A DNA stretch of 64,000 nt from Rhizobium sp. BT03 (GTDB lineage: Bacteria; Pseudomonadota; Alphaproteobacteria; Rhizobiales; Rhizobiaceae). The DNA lies in contig NZ_CP125640.1 in NCBI RefSeq assembly GCF_030053155.1, positions 1,302,001 to 1,366,000 of the forward strand, given 5' to 3'. This document shows positions 26,476 to 36,072 of the stretch, in pieces; position 1 is the stretch's first letter; every line of letters begins with the position of its first letter. Below the pieces are notes generated by a model, which did not search any database, was not told the origin of the DNA, and saw only the letters and a list, made by a program, of their open reading frames with translations. The translations under genes were made by a program, and so were the position numbers.

Positions 26476-28022
26476 CTGATGCCTCCGGGGAAGACCGAAT
26501 GGAGATAGGCCTGCGGATCGGCAAGGCCGGCGGCGGCCGATTGCGACAGCGCCAGCAGCCATTCCGGCAGGATGCCGAAGCCGACGACCAGCGCCGTCAG
26601 CGCGGCAAGCGGCAGGCCGGTGCGCCAGAGGGCCGCCGACGGCATCGCGGCTGTCGGCGCCGGCCGCCAATAGGCGAGCAGAAAGAGCCGGCCGAAGGCG
26701 ATCGTCGTCAGAAAACCGCCGACGAGGATGACCGCCGCCAGCCACCAGGCGCCGCTATCGAGCGAGGCCTTGACCAGAATGACTTTCGGCCAGAAGCCGG
26801 AAAAAGGCGGCAGGCCGCAGGCGGCAAGGAAGAGCATGAGGGAGAGCGCAGTGAAGGCGCCGCTTTGCCGATAGAGGCCGCCGAGGCCCGACAATAAGAA
26901 GCCGCCGCCGCGCCGGGCGATCTCGCCGGCGGCGAGATATAGCGCCGTCATCAGCACCATGGAATGAACGGCATAGAAGACTGCGCCGCTGATGCCGCCG
27001 CCGGGGCCGCCGATTGCAACGCCGGCCAGCATATTGCCGATGCCCGATATGACGACATAGCCGAACAGCCTGCGGATATCGTTTTCGGCAAGTGCGCCGA
27101 GCGCGCCGACGAGGATGGTCGCGCCGGCGGCAAGCGCGATCAGCAGGCTCAATTCCTGGCGCTCCACCGGCAGCAGCATGACCACCACCCGGATCAGCGC
27201 GTAAATGCCGACCTTGGTGAGCAGGCCGGCAAACAGCGCCGAGACCACGATGCGCGGCGTATGGTAGGCGGCGGGCAGCCAGAAATTGACCGGGAAGGCT
27301 GCCGCCTTCATGGCGAAGGCGAGCAGGAAGAGGCTTGCCAAGGTCATCAGCGGCGCCGTGGCCCGCAGATCCCTCGCCCTTGCCGCGATGTCGGCCATGT
27401 TGAGCGTGCCGAAGGCGGCATAGAGGATGCCGACGCCGATCAGGAACAGCGTCGTGGCGATGAGATTCAGCACCGCATATTTGAGTGCGCCGTCGATCTG
27501 CTGACGTTCGGAGCCGAGGATGATCAGCCCGAAGGAGGAGATCAGCAGCACCTCGAACCAGACATAGAGATTGAAGACATCGCCTGTGAGAAAGGCGCCC
27601 GTCGCGCCGGCCATCAGCAGCATGAGCAGCGGAAAGAAACCGTATCGCCGGCCACTTTCGCCGATATCGGCCAGCGCATAAATGCCGGCGGCGAGCGCAA
27701 CAAGGGCTGAAGTGAAGGCCATCAGCGCCCCGAAGAGGTCGACGGTGAAGGCGATGCCGAAGGGCGGCAGCCAGCGACCCATGACCATGGTGAGCGGCCC
27801 TTCGGCGGCGACCTTGGCAAGCAGCGCCGCATCGATCAGCGCCAGCATCACAAGGCCTGCGATGGCGAACCAGGCCTGCAGGCGGAGATGAGCGCGCAGC
27901 ATCAACAGGACGGCGCCGAGCATGATGCAGTGAGCGACCGGCAGGATGGCCAGCCAATGGCCGATCGGCACCGGGGCGGTGATCAGGGCGGCGGAGAGAT
28001 CGATGGTAGTTGGGGCGGCCAT
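26472..28022 (-). CDS. mrpD: Mrp/Pha antiporter subunit D (NADH dehydrogenase NuoN-like)
   Basis: The 516-residue product has about 14 hydrophobic segments of the proton-translocating NuoL/M/N fold. Conserved Glu in [13 protein letters not shown] and Lys in the discontinuous helix [16 protein letters not shown] are the residues expected for proton movement. Its ATG 28022 overlaps the stop of a small frame covering the inserted repeat. The first codons of the original gene seem to survive upstream at 28273, so this N-terminus may be a secondary one created by the insertion. Confidence 0.92.
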   Translation of the reverse strand: MAAPTTIDLSAALITAPVPIGHWLAILPVAHCIMLGAVLLMLRAHLRLQAWFAIAGLVMLALIDAALLAKVAAEGPLTMVMGRWLPPFGIAFTVDLFGALMAFTSALVALAAGIYALADIGESGRRYGFFPLLMLLMAGATGAFLTGDVFNLYVWFEVLLISSFGLIILGSERQQIDGALKYAVLNLIATTLFLIGVGILYAAFGTLNMADIAARARDLRATAPLMTLASLFLLAFAMKAAAFPVNFWLPAAYHTPRIVVSALFAGLLTKVGIYALIRVVVMLLPVERQELSLLIALAAGATILVGALGALAENDIRRLFGYVVISGIGNMLAGVAIGGPGGGISGAVFYAVHSMVLMTALYLAAGEIARRGGGFLLSGLGGLYRQSGAFTALSLMLFLAACGLPPFSGFWPKVILVKASLDSGAWWLAAVILVGGFLTTIAFGRLFLLAYWRPAPTAAMPSAALWRTGLPLAALTALVVGFGILPEWLLALSQSAAAGLADPQAYLHSVFPGGIR

Positions 28023-28273
28023 CAGGTGCGGCCTTCGGGAACGCGGGCGGCGTGCCGTGGGATACCCCCCTCTGCCCTGCCGGGCATCTCCCCCACAAGG
28101 GGGGAGATCGGCAAGACGCGCCGGCTTTCCGACATATCAATTGCTCCCCAAGCCGCTTCACCCGTCTCAGCCATCTGACCAGGGCGAGACTTCGCCTTCA
28201 GCCGATCTCCCCCCTTGTGGGGGAGATGCCCGGCAGGGCAGAGGGGGGTAGCCACCAGCGCCGGCATCAGCAT
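28022..28273 (-). CDS. small open frame spanning the inserted repeat between mrpC and mrpD (possible relay ORF)
   Basis: The ATG at 28273 shares its A with the mrpC stop (TGATG), the same junction as mrpA/mrpB and mrpB/mrpC. The frame runs 83 codons through both arms of the inverted repeat, giving MLMPALVATPLCPAGHLPHK at its start. It ends in TGA that shares its A with the mrpD ATG, again TGATG. The first eight residues look like the original mrpD N-terminus. The rest is repeat-encoded and unlikely to be a functional protein, but its translation would carry ribosomes to mrpD. Confidence 0.4.
   Translation of the reverse strand: MLMPALVATPLCPAGHLPHKGGDRLKAKSRPGQMAETGEAAWGAIDMSESRRVLPISPLVGEMPGRAEGGIPRHAARVPEGRT
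28063..28250. repeat. 50-bp perfect inverted repeat pair inside the mrp operon
   Basis: Left arm 28063-28112 and right arm 28201-28250 are exact inverse complements, separated by 88 bases. Each arm carries the inner palindrome ATCTCCCCC / GGGGGAGAT and the word CCTGCCGGGCATC. A shorter relative of this sequence is at 43379-43434. The element belongs to a palindromic repeat type that I believe is dispersed in rhizobial genomes. It could fold into a very stable stem in the operon mRNA. Confidence 0.85.
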
Positions 28274-28650
28274 CAATACCCCAATGGCGGCAGCGGCCGG
28301 TCGTCGGGTTCGGCGGCACGCATTTTGCTGGTGTCGTCGGTGCCGAGGTCCTGATAGGCGCGGTAGGTCAGCACCAGCAGGAAGGCGAGGAAAGAGAAGG
28401 AGATGACGATCGCCGTCAGGATGAGGGCCTGCGGCAGCGGGTTGGCGGTGCCGGCGGGCAAAGCGTCGAGACCGGCCGGGATGATCGGCGGCACCTCGCG
28501 CGTCAGCCGGCCTGATGTAAAGAGCAGCAGGTTGACGGCATTGCCGAGGATGGCGATGCCGAGCATGATGCGAATGGTGAATTTCGACAGCATCAGATAG
28601 ATGGCGGCGGCGAAGAACAGGCCGACGAGGATCGCCAGAAGCGGCTCCAT
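28273..28650 (-). CDS. mrpC: Mrp/Pha antiporter subunit C (NuoK-like)
   Basis: The product has 125 residues with three hydrophobic segments. The conserved MnhC text is RIMLGIAILGNAVNLLLFTSG (about 27-47) and LPQALILTAIVISFSFLAFLL (about 73-93). ATG 28650 shares its A with the mrpB stop, with AAGGAGG seven bases upstream; GTG 28653 is the alternative. The stop at 28275-28273 is again part of a TGATG. The C-terminal tail of about 25 residues is hydrophilic. Confidence 0.9.
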   Translation of the reverse strand: MEPLLAILVGLFFAAAIYLMLSKFTIRIMLGIAILGNAVNLLLFTSGRLTREVPPIIPAGLDALPAGTANPLPQALILTAIVISFSFLAFLLVLTYRAYQDLGTDDTSKMRAAEPDDRPLPPLGY

Positions 28651-29090
28651 CACTCCACCTCCTTTTCTTCCAATGCCACTTCCTTTTCTTCCAACGTCAG
28701 GGCGATCGAGGCAATGGCGCCGAGCACGACGAGATAGACGCCGAGATCGAAGAGCATGACGCTCGACAGCGGCACTTCGAGACCGAAGAGGTTCGGATAG
28801 ACCCAGAGGCCGGTCATGAAGGGAACGGCAAAGAGGATGGAGAGAAGACCTGATAGCGTCGACAGCAGCAGGCCGAAGCCGGCGATCGACAGCGGATGGA
28901 AAAACAGCGCGCGGCGAACGGCGGCAACGCCGAGGGCGATGCCGTAGATTGCCAGTCCCGAGGCGGCGATCAGCCCGCCGATGAAGCCGCCGCCCGGCTC
29001 GTTATGGCCGCGCAGCAGCACGAAAACGGAAAAAAGCAGCATCAGCGCGGTGAGGAGCGGGGCGACGGTGCGGAAGATCAGGGTATTCAT
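28650..29090 (-). CDS. mrpB: Mrp/Pha antiporter subunit B
   Basis: The product has 146 residues with four hydrophobic segments and the MnhB signature [18 protein letters not shown] (about 29-46). The C-terminus is a repeated acidic heptad, LEEKEVA then LEEKEVE, caused by a 21-base tandem duplication at 28655-28696. ATG 29090 shares its A with the mrpA stop. It is a core subunit of the antiporter. Confidence 0.9.
   Translation of the reverse strand: MNTLIFRTVAPLLTALMLLFSVFVLLRGHNEPGGGFIGGLIAASGLAIYGIALGVAAVRRALFFHPLSIAGFGLLLSTLSGLLSILFAVPFMTGLWVYPNLFGLEVPLSSVMLFDLGVYLVVLGAIASIALTLEEKEVALEEKEVE
28655..28696. repeat. 21-bp tandem duplication at the end of mrpB
   Basis: Two consecutive 21-base units (28655-28675, 28676-28696) differ at only two positions. 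Each encodes one LEEKEVx heptad of MrpB, and the last unit contains the AAGGAGG that serves mrpC. The upstream unit carries the near-copy AAGGAAG. Confidence 0.85.
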
Positions 29091-31453
29091 CAGCCCTCTG
29101 TCTCCACTGCGGGATCATTGGCCGCAAGCCGGCGCTCGCTGCCGGCGCGGATGCGGATCAGGGCCAGGATGGCAAGGCCGGTGACCGCGACGACGGCAAT
29201 TTCGCCGAGCGTGTCGGTGCCGCGAAAATCGACGATGATGACGTTGACGACGTTGGCGCCGTGGGCAATCGACTTGGAATAGGCGTTGAAGAACACCGTC
29301 AGCGCATCATTGAACGGCGCTTGCGTCGCCCGGATCAGCAGAAGCGTGAAGCCGAGGCCGCAGGCAAGCGCAAGCGCGCCGTCGAACAGCCTGCGGCCGA
29401 GCGGGCGCCCATCGGCGGGCGAAAGCCGGAGCCGGGTCATCACAAGGGCGAGGATAACCACTGACAGGGTTTCGACCATGAACTGGGTGAAGGCGAGATC
29501 CGGGGCGCCGAACAGCAGGAAGATGATGGCGACGGCAAAACCCTGGATGCCGAGCGAGACGATCGCCGTCAGCCGGTCGCGGGCGACGAGCACGGCGGCA
29601 AGGCCGACGGCGGCGATCGACAGGACCGCCCATTCATGGAGCCTGACATCGGACGGCCAGGCGGGAAGATGCGGCAGCTCGCCATAGACGATCGCGGGAA
29701 TGATGAGGATGGCGGCGACCGAGAGGAAGGTGCAGGAGATATAGATCTGCAGCCGCCCCGGCTGGAGGACACGCATGAGGTGGCCGGCGAAACGCACAAG
29801 GCCCGAGATGGCAAGGTCGAAACCGTGATCCGGCCCGCGCCCGGCCGCGCGCAGGAAGACCGCCATCGCCGCGCGGACGCGGGCGAACTGCCAATAGACG
29901 CCGATGCCGAGCAGCACCGTCAAGGCGGAAAGCGCCAAGGGCACGCCTGGATGCAGCGCCAGCGAAATGTCGATTTCAGCAGGGGTCTGGCGGATGGCGG
30001 CTGAGATCGGCGACGACAGGACCGTGTGGGTGAAGGTCGAAAAGATTGCGGCAAGCAGGCCGAGGGCGGCGAGGACGGCCGGGCCGAGCCAGAGCAGCAC
30101 AGGGGCTTCATGCGGATGTTTCTCCGTCTCCACCGGCCGGCCGAGAAAGGGCTTCAGCGCCACCGCGAAAGCGACGGCGAACATCAGCGCATTGCCGAAG
30201 ACGGTAATGGCGGTGAAGGTAAGCGCACGAATATCGCCGCCGGTGAGCGCCGTATAGATCTCCTCCTTGGCGAGGAAGCCGAAGAAGGGCGGCAGGCCGG
30301 CCATAGAGAAAGCCGCCGCAAGGGCGACGACCCATGTCAGCGGCATCACCCGCCCCAGGCCGCCGAGGCGGGTGATGTCGCGCGTGCTGGTTTCGTGATC
30401 GATGATGCCTGCGACCATGAAGAGCGCACCCTTGAAGAGGCAATGCGCCACCAGATAGAGGGAGGCCGCCGCCACCGCATGTTCCGAGCCGAAGCCGATC
30501 AGCATGACGAACAGGCCGAGCGAGGAGACGGTGGTATAGGCGAGCTTGAGCTTCAGGTCGGTCTGGCGAATGGCAAGAGCGGCGCCGACCACCAGCGTCA
30601 GCCCGCCGAAGAAGGGCAGCAGGATTTCCCAGGCGGATGTTGCCCCCATGACCGGATTGAGCCGCATCAGCAGATAGACGCCGGCCTTCACCATGGTGGC
30701 CGAATGCAGGTAGGCCGACACCGGCGTCGGCGCCTCCATGGCGTTCGGCAGCCAGAAATGAAAGGGGAACTGCGCCGACTTGGTGAAGGCGCCGGCAAGA
30801 ACCAGAATAAGGGCAGCGAGATAGAACGGGCTTTCGCGCACGACATCGCCAAATCCCATAAGCTGCGACAGCTGCGTGACGCCCGAGACGCTCCAGAGGA
30901 TGAGCAGGCCGGCCAGCAGGCAGAGCCCTCCCCCGCCGGTCACGACAAGCGCCTGCAGGGCGGCGCGGCGAGCCGCCTCACGCTCATGGTCGAAGCCGAT
31001 CAGCAGGAAGGAGGTGATCGACGTCAGTTCCCAGAAGACGAAGAGCATCAGGAAACTGTCGGAAACGACGACGCCGAGCATGGCGCCCATGAAGAGGAAG
31101 ATGAAGGAGAAGAAGCGGCCCTGATCCTTGTGTCCCTTGAGATAGCCGCCGGCAAAAAGCACGATCAGCGTGCCGATGCCGGTGATCAGCAGCGCGAAAG
31201 CCAGCGACAGGCCGTCGAGGAACCAGGAGAAGGAGAGATTGTAGCTCGGGACCCAGGCATAACCGCCGGTGACGACCTTGCCGCCGGCGACAACAGGCAC
31301 GAAGCGCAGGAAATGCAGGAAGGCGAGCAAGGGGGCGATCGCCAGGAGCCAGGCACCGTTGGCGCCGAAGATGCGGATCATGAAGGGAGCGGCGAGAGCG
31401 CCGGCAAGCGGCAGACACAGGGCCAGAAATGTCAGAGCCGTGACATCGGCCAT
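29090..31453 (-). CDS. mrpA: Mrp/Pha antiporter subunit A (NuoL-like)
   Basis: The product is 787 residues, close to the usual separate MrpA length. It has about 20 hydrophobic segments. The NuoL-like part (to about 500) has the conserved [21 protein letters not shown] and [20 protein letters not shown] motifs with proton-path Glu and Lys. The C-terminal part (about 590-760) has [20 protein letters not shown] and [12 protein letters not shown] of the MBH-type domain. It is the first gene of the operon; the promoter must lie in 31454-31568. Confidence 0.93.
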   Translation of the reverse strand: MADVTALTFLALCLPLAGALAAPFMIRIFGANGAWLLAIAPLLAFLHFLRFVPVVAGGKVVTGGYAWVPSYNLSFSWFLDGLSLAFALLITGIGTLIVLFAGGYLKGHKDQGRFFSFIFLFMGAMLGVVVSDSFLMLFVFWELTSITSFLLIGFDHEREAARRAALQALVVTGGGGLCLLAGLLILWSVSGVTQLSQLMGFGDVVRESPFYLAALILVLAGAFTKSAQFPFHFWLPNAMEAPTPVSAYLHSATMVKAGVYLLMRLNPVMGATSAWEILLPFFGGLTLVVGAALAIRQTDLKLKLAYTTVSSLGLFVMLIGFGSEHAVAAASLYLVAHCLFKGALFMVAGIIDHETSTRDITRLGGLGRVMPLTWVVALAAAFSMAGLPPFFGFLAKEEIYTALTGGDIRALTFTAITVFGNALMFAVAFAVALKPFLGRPVETEKHPHEAPVLLWLGPAVLAALGLLAAIFSTFTHTVLSSPISAAIRQTPAEIDISLALHPGVPLALSALTVLLGIGVYWQFARVRAAMAVFLRAAGRGPDHGFDLAISGLVRFAGHLMRVLQPGRLQIYISCTFLSVAAILIIPAIVYGELPHLPAWPSDVRLHEWAVLSIAAVGLAAVLVARDRLTAIVSLGIQGFAVAIIFLLFGAPDLAFTQFMVETLSVVILALVMTRLRLSPADGRPLGRRLFDGALALACGLGFTLLLIRATQAPFNDALTVFFNAYSKSIAHGANVVNVIIVDFRGTDTLGEIAVVAVTGLAILALIRIRAGSERRLAANDPAVETEG

Positions 31454-31568
31454 GTCTCCTCCCCAACCACAACAAACGAAGCGCCAGCGAAAACCGGCCT
31501 GTCTTCTGACTTAGGCGAAACGGGAGGGCGTCTCAAGCGATTTCGGCGGCAAGAGATGTTCGGCGCGA

Positions 31569-31784
31569 TCAGGCGGCCGATCGGGAAAGACGCGTGAGCA
31601 GCCGGACGACGCCGCCGTGCAGGATAAAGACCAGAAGCGTCAGCGGCCACAGCAGGCAGGCGAAAAGCCCGGCCACACGATGGAACGTCAAGCCGTCATG
31701 ATTGGCCCAGCCTTCCAACAGCGTGACCGCCATGGCGGCTGCGGCTACGAGGCCGTAGAGCAGGACGATTGCTGCTTCAAACAC
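31569..31784 (-). CDS. small membrane protein (71 residues) upstream of mrpA
   Basis: Starts at GTG 31784 with GGGGA about nine bases upstream. There are two hydrophobic segments, AAIVLLYGLVAAAAMAVTLL and AGLFACLLWPLTLLVFILHG, with a short hydrophilic turn, and a basic end RLLTRLSRSAA. It points the same way as mrpA and ends 115 bases before it, so co-transcription is possible but not shown. I do not recognise the family. Confidence 0.6.
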   Translation of the reverse strand: MFEAAIVLLYGLVAAAAMAVTLLEGWANHDGLTFHRVAGLFACLLWPLTLLVFILHGGVVRLLTRLSRSAA

Positions 31785-31973
31785 CAGTGATTCCCCAATA
31801 CACGTAACATTAACCCTAACAGAAAACCCCTCACGGATGTAAGAGCAAGCGTCCTCCCCAAAAAGCGGTACATGGCGAATGGGGCAGGACGGTGCCCAAG
31901 TCTTGATGAAGTGTCGACGGCGCACCACATTTTCTGGCAAAATGGAACCGCCCCTCGGCGAAAGGAGCATGGC

Positions 31974-32387
31974 ATGTCCGAAACTGCAACCACCGCCAAG
32001 ATCCACAAGACCGATGCGGAATGGAAAGAGCAGCTCACCCCCGAGCAATACCGCATCACCCGCCAGCACGGCACCGAGCGCGCCTTCACCGGCCCCTATT
32101 GGGATTCCTTCGAGACAGGGCTTTACCGCTGCGTCGGCTGCAACGCCCCGCTCTTCCGCTCCGACACGAAGTTCGATGCCGGCTGCGGCTGGCCGAGCTA
32201 TTTCGAAGCCGTCTCGCCGGATGCGGTGACCGAGCATCGCGACACGGCCTTCGGCATGGTGCGCACCGAAATCCGCTGCGGCAGCTGCGAAGCCCATCTC
32301 GGCCACGTCTTCCCCGACGGCCCGCCGCCAACCGGCCTGCGCTACTGCATCAACGGCCATTCCATGGTGTTCGAGGCGGGGGAATAG
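31974..32387 (+). CDS. msrB: peptide-methionine (R)-S-oxide reductase MsrB
   Basis: The product has 137 residues and reduces methionine-R-sulfoxide in oxidised proteins. Zinc cysteines are Cys53/Cys56 (CVGC) and Cys102/Cys105 (CGSC). The conserved [10 protein letters not shown] is at 70-79, [10 protein letters not shown] is near 108-117, and the catalytic Cys125 lies in [16 protein letters not shown] sits eight bases before ATG 31974. A cytoplasmic form, with no signal peptide. Confidence 0.95.
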   Translation: MSETATTAKIHKTDAEWKEQLTPEQYRITRQHGTERAFTGPYWDSFETGLYRCVGCNAPLFRSDTKFDAGCGWPSYFEAVSPDAVTEHRDTAFGMVRTEIRCGSCEAHLGHVFPDGPPPTGLRYCINGHSMVFEAGE

Positions 32388-32460
32388 GCGTTCGGCGTAG
32401 GAGGCGGCTCATCCCGATGCGTTGGCCGCTGATGGACGGGCAATGGGCAGGAGAAGGCCG

Positions 32461-32988
32461 ATGGCGCGAGATATTCTCAGTACCGACCGGCTGACGCTGC
32501 GGGAGATCACGACTGCCGATCTACCGCTTCTCCACCGCATTTTCGGCGATGCAGAATGCATGCGTTATTATCCGGGCATCAAGAGCGTCGACGAAACCGC
32601 AAGCTGGTTTCAGCGCCTCGCCTTCGACAGTTATGCCAATCATGGTTTCGGCCTCTGGGCGGTGACGGACCGGCAGAGCGGGACGCTGCTCGGCGATTGC
32701 GGAATCACGCTGCAGGAAACATCCGCGGGGCTGGAACCCGAAATCGGCTACCATTTGCTGCGCGATCAATGGGGCAAGGGATATGCCGGCGAGGCTGCCG
32801 CTGCCTGCCGGGACCACGCGCTCGATTCTCTTGGCCTGTCGCGAATCGTCTCCATCGTCAGGCCCGACAATACGCGCTCTCAACGCGTCGCGGAGCGAGT
32901 GCATCGGCGGCGGGAAACATTCTTCAAAGCCGCTGGCTCAGATGGAGGCAAGGTGGAGTTCCGCCTTTATATAACGGACAAAGCATAG
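32461..32988 (+). CDS. GNAT family N-acetyltransferase (RimJ/RimL-like)
   Basis: The product has 175 residues and opens STDRLTLREITTADLPLLHRIF, the usual start of RimJ-like acetyltransferases. It has the acetyl-CoA site DQWGKGYAGEAAAACRDHAL (about 110-129; G-x-G-x-A region) and the IVRPDNTRSQRVAERV helix. The segment after this, HRRRETFFKAAG, departs from the common pattern, where a small Gly-containing turn is expected. AGGAGAAGG precedes the ATG. The acceptor is unknown. Confidence 0.82.
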   Translation: MARDILSTDRLTLREITTADLPLLHRIFGDAECMRYYPGIKSVDETASWFQRLAFDSYANHGFGLWAVTDRQSGTLLGDCGITLQETSAGLEPEIGYHLLRDQWGKGYAGEAAAACRDHALDSLGLSRIVSIVRPDNTRSQRVAERVHRRRETFFKAAGSDGGKVEFRLYITDKA

Positions 32989-33020
32989 GGCAATTCAAAC
33001 GAGGAGGTCGGCGAGACCAG

Positions 33021-33160
33021 CCCCTCATCCGGCTGCCGCCACCTTCTCCCCGCACGCGGGGCGAAGGGGATATGCCGTGACCCTCTCCGTCCCCCCGCAG
33101 CTCTCGCGGGGCACGTCCCCTCGCCCCGTTTTTACGGGAGAGGGTTAGGGTGAGGGGCAG
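33021..33160. repeat. RIME-like palindromic intergenic repeat, copy 2
   Basis: Same layout as 14457-14594: CCCCTCATCC boundary, a TTCTCCCCGC / GCGGGGCGAA palindrome, a second palindrome, and the closing GGGTTAGGGTGAGGGG. It sits between the acetyltransferase and the pentapeptide-repeat gene, which are convergent. Confidence 0.75.
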
Positions 33161-33217
33161 CTTTCGGCGCTAAACCGCGTCTGCAGCGCGACGATCCGGC
33201 TGGCGAACCCCGCCCGA

Positions 33218-33919
33218 CTACTCATGCTCGGCAGGGCATGGCCAGGTCGTCGGCGCCGACAGGCCGGCGGGGAGCTTGGTCGAGGTGTCGCCGCAAGCGA
33301 GGTCGATCTGGGCCTGCTCGAGGCCGGCGGCTGCCGACAGGTCGAGGCCTTCGATGCGGGTCAGGAACATGAAGGCGCGCTCGAACATCACCGGGCCTTC
33401 GAAAACAGCGTTGGAGAGATCGGCGCGGGAGAGATTGGCGAAAGAGAATTTCGCCCCCGTCAACACCGCCTTGTCGAAATCGGCGCGGCCGAGTTCGGCC
33501 TTTTCGAAGCTGGCGCCGGCGAGCCGGGCGCTGGCGAAATTGGCGCGCTGCAGCTCGGCGCCGGCAAAGGACGCCCCTTCGGCGGCAATGCTGGCGAAGC
33601 TGGCGCGATAGGCCTCGATCTTGGCGAAGTTGGCGCCTTCGGCGTGGGCGCCCTCGAGCGAGGCGCGCACCAAAGTCGCCTTTTCGAGATTGGCGGATTT
33701 GACGTTGGCGCCGGCGAGATCGGTCAGGGAAAAATCGGTGCCGAAGAGGTTGGCGCCTTCGAGATCACTGCCCTGCAGCATCAGGTTCTTCTTGGTGCAT
33801 TCCTGCCAGTCGAGCTTCGGCGAGGCCAGGCTGCCGCAATCGGCGGCCCGGGCGGCGGCCGGCGGAAATGCCAGAAGGACGAGGGCAAGGAGACCGAGCG
33901 ACGATCCGTGCATTGCCAT
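33218..33919 (-). CDS. exported pentapeptide-repeat protein
   Basis: The product has 233 residues from ATG 33919; GGAGG lies 11 bases upstream. A signal peptide of about 25 residues (LGLLALVLLAFPPAAARA) comes first. About 28 pentapeptide units of the A(D/N)LxX type follow (GSDLEGANLFGTDFSLTDLA, later FASARLAGASFEKAELGRAD), then a C-terminal segment with two Cys. Such repeats build a right-handed beta-helix. A periplasmic location is predicted; the function is unknown. Confidence 0.85.
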   Translation of the reverse strand: MAMHGSSLGLLALVLLAFPPAAARAADCGSLASPKLDWQECTKKNLMLQGSDLEGANLFGTDFSLTDLAGANVKSANLEKATLVRASLEGAHAEGANFAKIEAYRASFASIAAEGASFAGAELQRANFASARLAGASFEKAELGRADFDKAVLTGAKFSFANLSRADLSNAVFEGPVMFERAFMFLTRIEGLDLSAAAGLEQAQIDLACGDTSTKLPAGLSAPTTWPCPAEHE

Positions 33920-34056
33920 TGAACTGTTCACCTCCATACCATTCTGAAGCCAGCCGCGAAGCAGGCTGCCTCCACTTTCTTACACAGCCCAGACTACAAT
34001 AAAAAGATGGCGAGCGCCGTTCACAATGGCTTGCCGAGGGGGCTTGGGGTGCCGGA

Positions 34057-34566
34057 TCAGGCCGGAGGCAGGCGAAGCTCCATGCAGGTGAGGTCCAGCC
34101 AGCGGCCGAACTTGGTGCCGACCTCGGAAAATCTGCCGGCGATGCGGAAACCGAGCTTTTCATGCAGCCGGATCGAGGCCGCGTTCTCCGCCTCGATGCC
34201 GGCGATCATCACATGGATATTGCCGGCCGCCGCACGGAGGATCAACTCCCGCATCAGCCGCTCGCCGATGCCGGCGCCGCGGCAATCCTTGTCGACATAG
34301 ACGGAATGCTCGACCGTGTGACGATAGCCGTCGAATGCCCGCCAGTCGCCATAGGAGGCGTAGCCTGCGACCTTGCCCGACAGCTCGGCGACGACGACGG
34401 GAAAGCCGCGCGACTTGCGCGCCTTCATCCATTCCCGCCGGTTTTCGAGATCGACCAGCGTGTCGTTCCAGATCGCCGTCGTGTGCTCGACGGCGTGATT
34501 GTAGATATCGCGGATGGCGGAAAGATCGGCTTCGGTAGCGTCGCGGAGGAGGACGGCGTCTGTCAT
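34057..34566 (-). CDS. GNAT acetyltransferase, phosphinothricin acetyltransferase-like
   Basis: The product has 169 residues with the PAT/Bar-like pattern LRDATEADLSAIRDIYNHAVEHTTAIW, the AGYASYGDWRAFDGYRHTVEHSVYV stretch, and the acetyl-CoA loop CRGAGIGERLMRELI (residues named here by fragments). The family acetylates amino-acid analogues such as phosphinothricin or methionine sulfoximine, and the native substrate is usually unknown. It lies 100 bases downstream of the hemolysin III gene on the same strand. Confidence 0.85.
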   Translation of the reverse strand: MTDAVLLRDATEADLSAIRDIYNHAVEHTTAIWNDTLVDLENRREWMKARKSRGFPVVVAELSGKVAGYASYGDWRAFDGYRHTVEHSVYVDKDCRGAGIGERLMRELILRAAAGNIHVMIAGIEAENAASIRLHEKLGFRIAGRFSEVGTKFGRWLDLTCMELRLPPA

Positions 34567-34666
34567 GATGGCCCGGTTCGGATTGATTGCCGGGATGGCA
34601 TACGCCCCGCACCCGAAGATGTAAACGGCGGATGCGGCAGGCCGGCGGTTTCGGGAACAGCCCTCG

Positions 34667-35335
34667 TCAGACGCCCGGCGCCGACAGACTGAAGCAGGTG
34701 AAGACCGCCGAATAATGCACGGCCGCGGCGGTGACGACGAAAGCGTGCCAGATGGCGTTCTGGAAACGCAGCTTCTCCCAGACATGGAAGATGACGCCGA
34801 GCGAATAGATGACCCCGCCGATGACGATCAGCAGCATCGAGGCGGTGGGAATGCGCGCGGCCACAGGTCCGGCCACCAATATGCCGCTCCAACCCATGGC
34901 GAGATAGAGCAGGATGGCAAGACGGTCGTAACGGCCCGGAAAGACGCATTTCAGCACGATGCCGGCGGCGGCGAACAGCCAGATCGCCACCAGCATGAAC
35001 AGGAGCAGCGGATCGTCGGCGCCGCGTTCGAGGAAGGGCGTATAGGTGGCGGCGATCAACAGGAAGATCGCCGAATGATCGAAGCGGCGCAGGTACCATT
35101 TGGTGCGCGAGACCGGCCAGGCATTGTAGGAAAAGGAAATGCCAAGCGTTAGCACCAGCCCGACGCCATAGATCCAGGCGGCGGCGAGCGCGCCATTGGA
35201 ACTCCAGAGCGTGGCATAGAAGATCAGCACGGTGGCCCCGATCAGCGCCAGCACGAGACCGACGCCATGGACGATACCGTCGGCGATCAGTTCGTATTTG
35301 TCGTAAGCCCAGCGAATGCCGTTGAACTCGGCCAT
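34667..35335 (-). CDS. hemolysin III / YqfA family membrane protein
   Basis: The product has 222 residues from ATG 35335; an upstream in-frame ATG at 35344 is weaker. There are seven hydrophobic segments. Family motifs are ELIADGIVHGVGLVLALIG, the HSAIFLLIAATYTPF stretch with conserved His, and IFHVWEKLRFQNAIWHAFVV near the end. These histidines and acidic residues are shared with the PAQR receptors and probably bind a metal. No haemolytic role is implied by the name. Confidence 0.88.
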   Translation of the reverse strand: MAEFNGIRWAYDKYELIADGIVHGVGLVLALIGATVLIFYATLWSSNGALAAAWIYGVGLVLTLGISFSYNAWPVSRTKWYLRRFDHSAIFLLIAATYTPFLERGADDPLLLFMLVAIWLFAAAGIVLKCVFPGRYDRLAILLYLAMGWSGILVAGPVAARIPTASMLLIVIGGVIYSLGVIFHVWEKLRFQNAIWHAFVVTAAAVHYSAVFTCFSLSAPGV

Positions 35336-35463
35336 GCACGCCAATCCGTTTCAGACCCCGATAGCAATCGTCGCATCGAACGAACGGGCGCGCAACCGCG
35401 GCAAAGCGCACGCGCGGTAAATCTTCGTGACAGGCTGTTTGGCGGCGAGACGGCTCGCACAAA

Positions 35464-35883
35464 TCAAACCTTTTGCCGGTCGACCAGCACCGAGCATTTG
35501 GCGTGGCGCACGACCCGGTCGGCGGTGGCGCCGATGAAGTAGTTGGAAAAATCCGGAACATGCGAAGCGACGATGATGAGGTCGGCACCGTGACTTTCTG
35601 CGGTCGAGATGATTGCTTTGGCCGGCGGGCCGTTGCGGATCTCGACGGTTGCCGCAATACCGGTTGAGGCAATCAGCGCGTTCAGCTTGTCGCGGCTGTC
35701 CTGCATGGCGTCCTCGACCATATTGGCCGGCAGTTCGATCGCAACATAGGTCGGCACATCCTCGATGACGTTGAGCGCGACGATTTCGCCGCCGTCGTCG
35801 AGCAAGGACGCGGCCTTGCGAAGGATCTTCTCTCCCTTTTCGATGCCGCCGAGCGCGACCGCGACGATGATCTTCCTGTACAT
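35464..35883 (-). CDS. universal stress protein (UspA family)
   Basis: The product has 139 residues and a single Usp domain: MYRKIIVAVALGG at the start, ADLIIVASHVPDFSNYFIG and ATADRVVRHAKCSVLVDR at the end. The ATP-binding glycine pattern G-x2-G-x9-G(S/T) is only partly kept, since FSNYFIGATADRV replaces the usual GxxxxLLGSV text. This leaves nucleotide binding uncertain. ATG 35883 has GGAGGGA just upstream. Confidence 0.88.
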   Translation of the reverse strand: MYRKIIVAVALGGIEKGEKILRKAASLLDDGGEIVALNVIEDVPTYVAIELPANMVEDAMQDSRDKLNALIASTGIAATVEIRNGPPAKAIISTAESHGADLIIVASHVPDFSNYFIGATADRVVRHAKCSVLVDRQKV

Positions 35884-36072
35884 GGCTCCCTCCATGGCTG
35901 AGATGTATAAGTATCCCCTAAAGAAGATATGGGCACTTTGACCGCGATCAAGTGGGCGCAAGTCATCGTCAACGCCTGCTCAACAGTTCTTCCTCAAAAA
36001 CGGGACTTCTGTGAACAATCGCAATCGGCCATATAGGCATCAAGTACGGCAGGCCAGAGGAGACAGTGGCGA

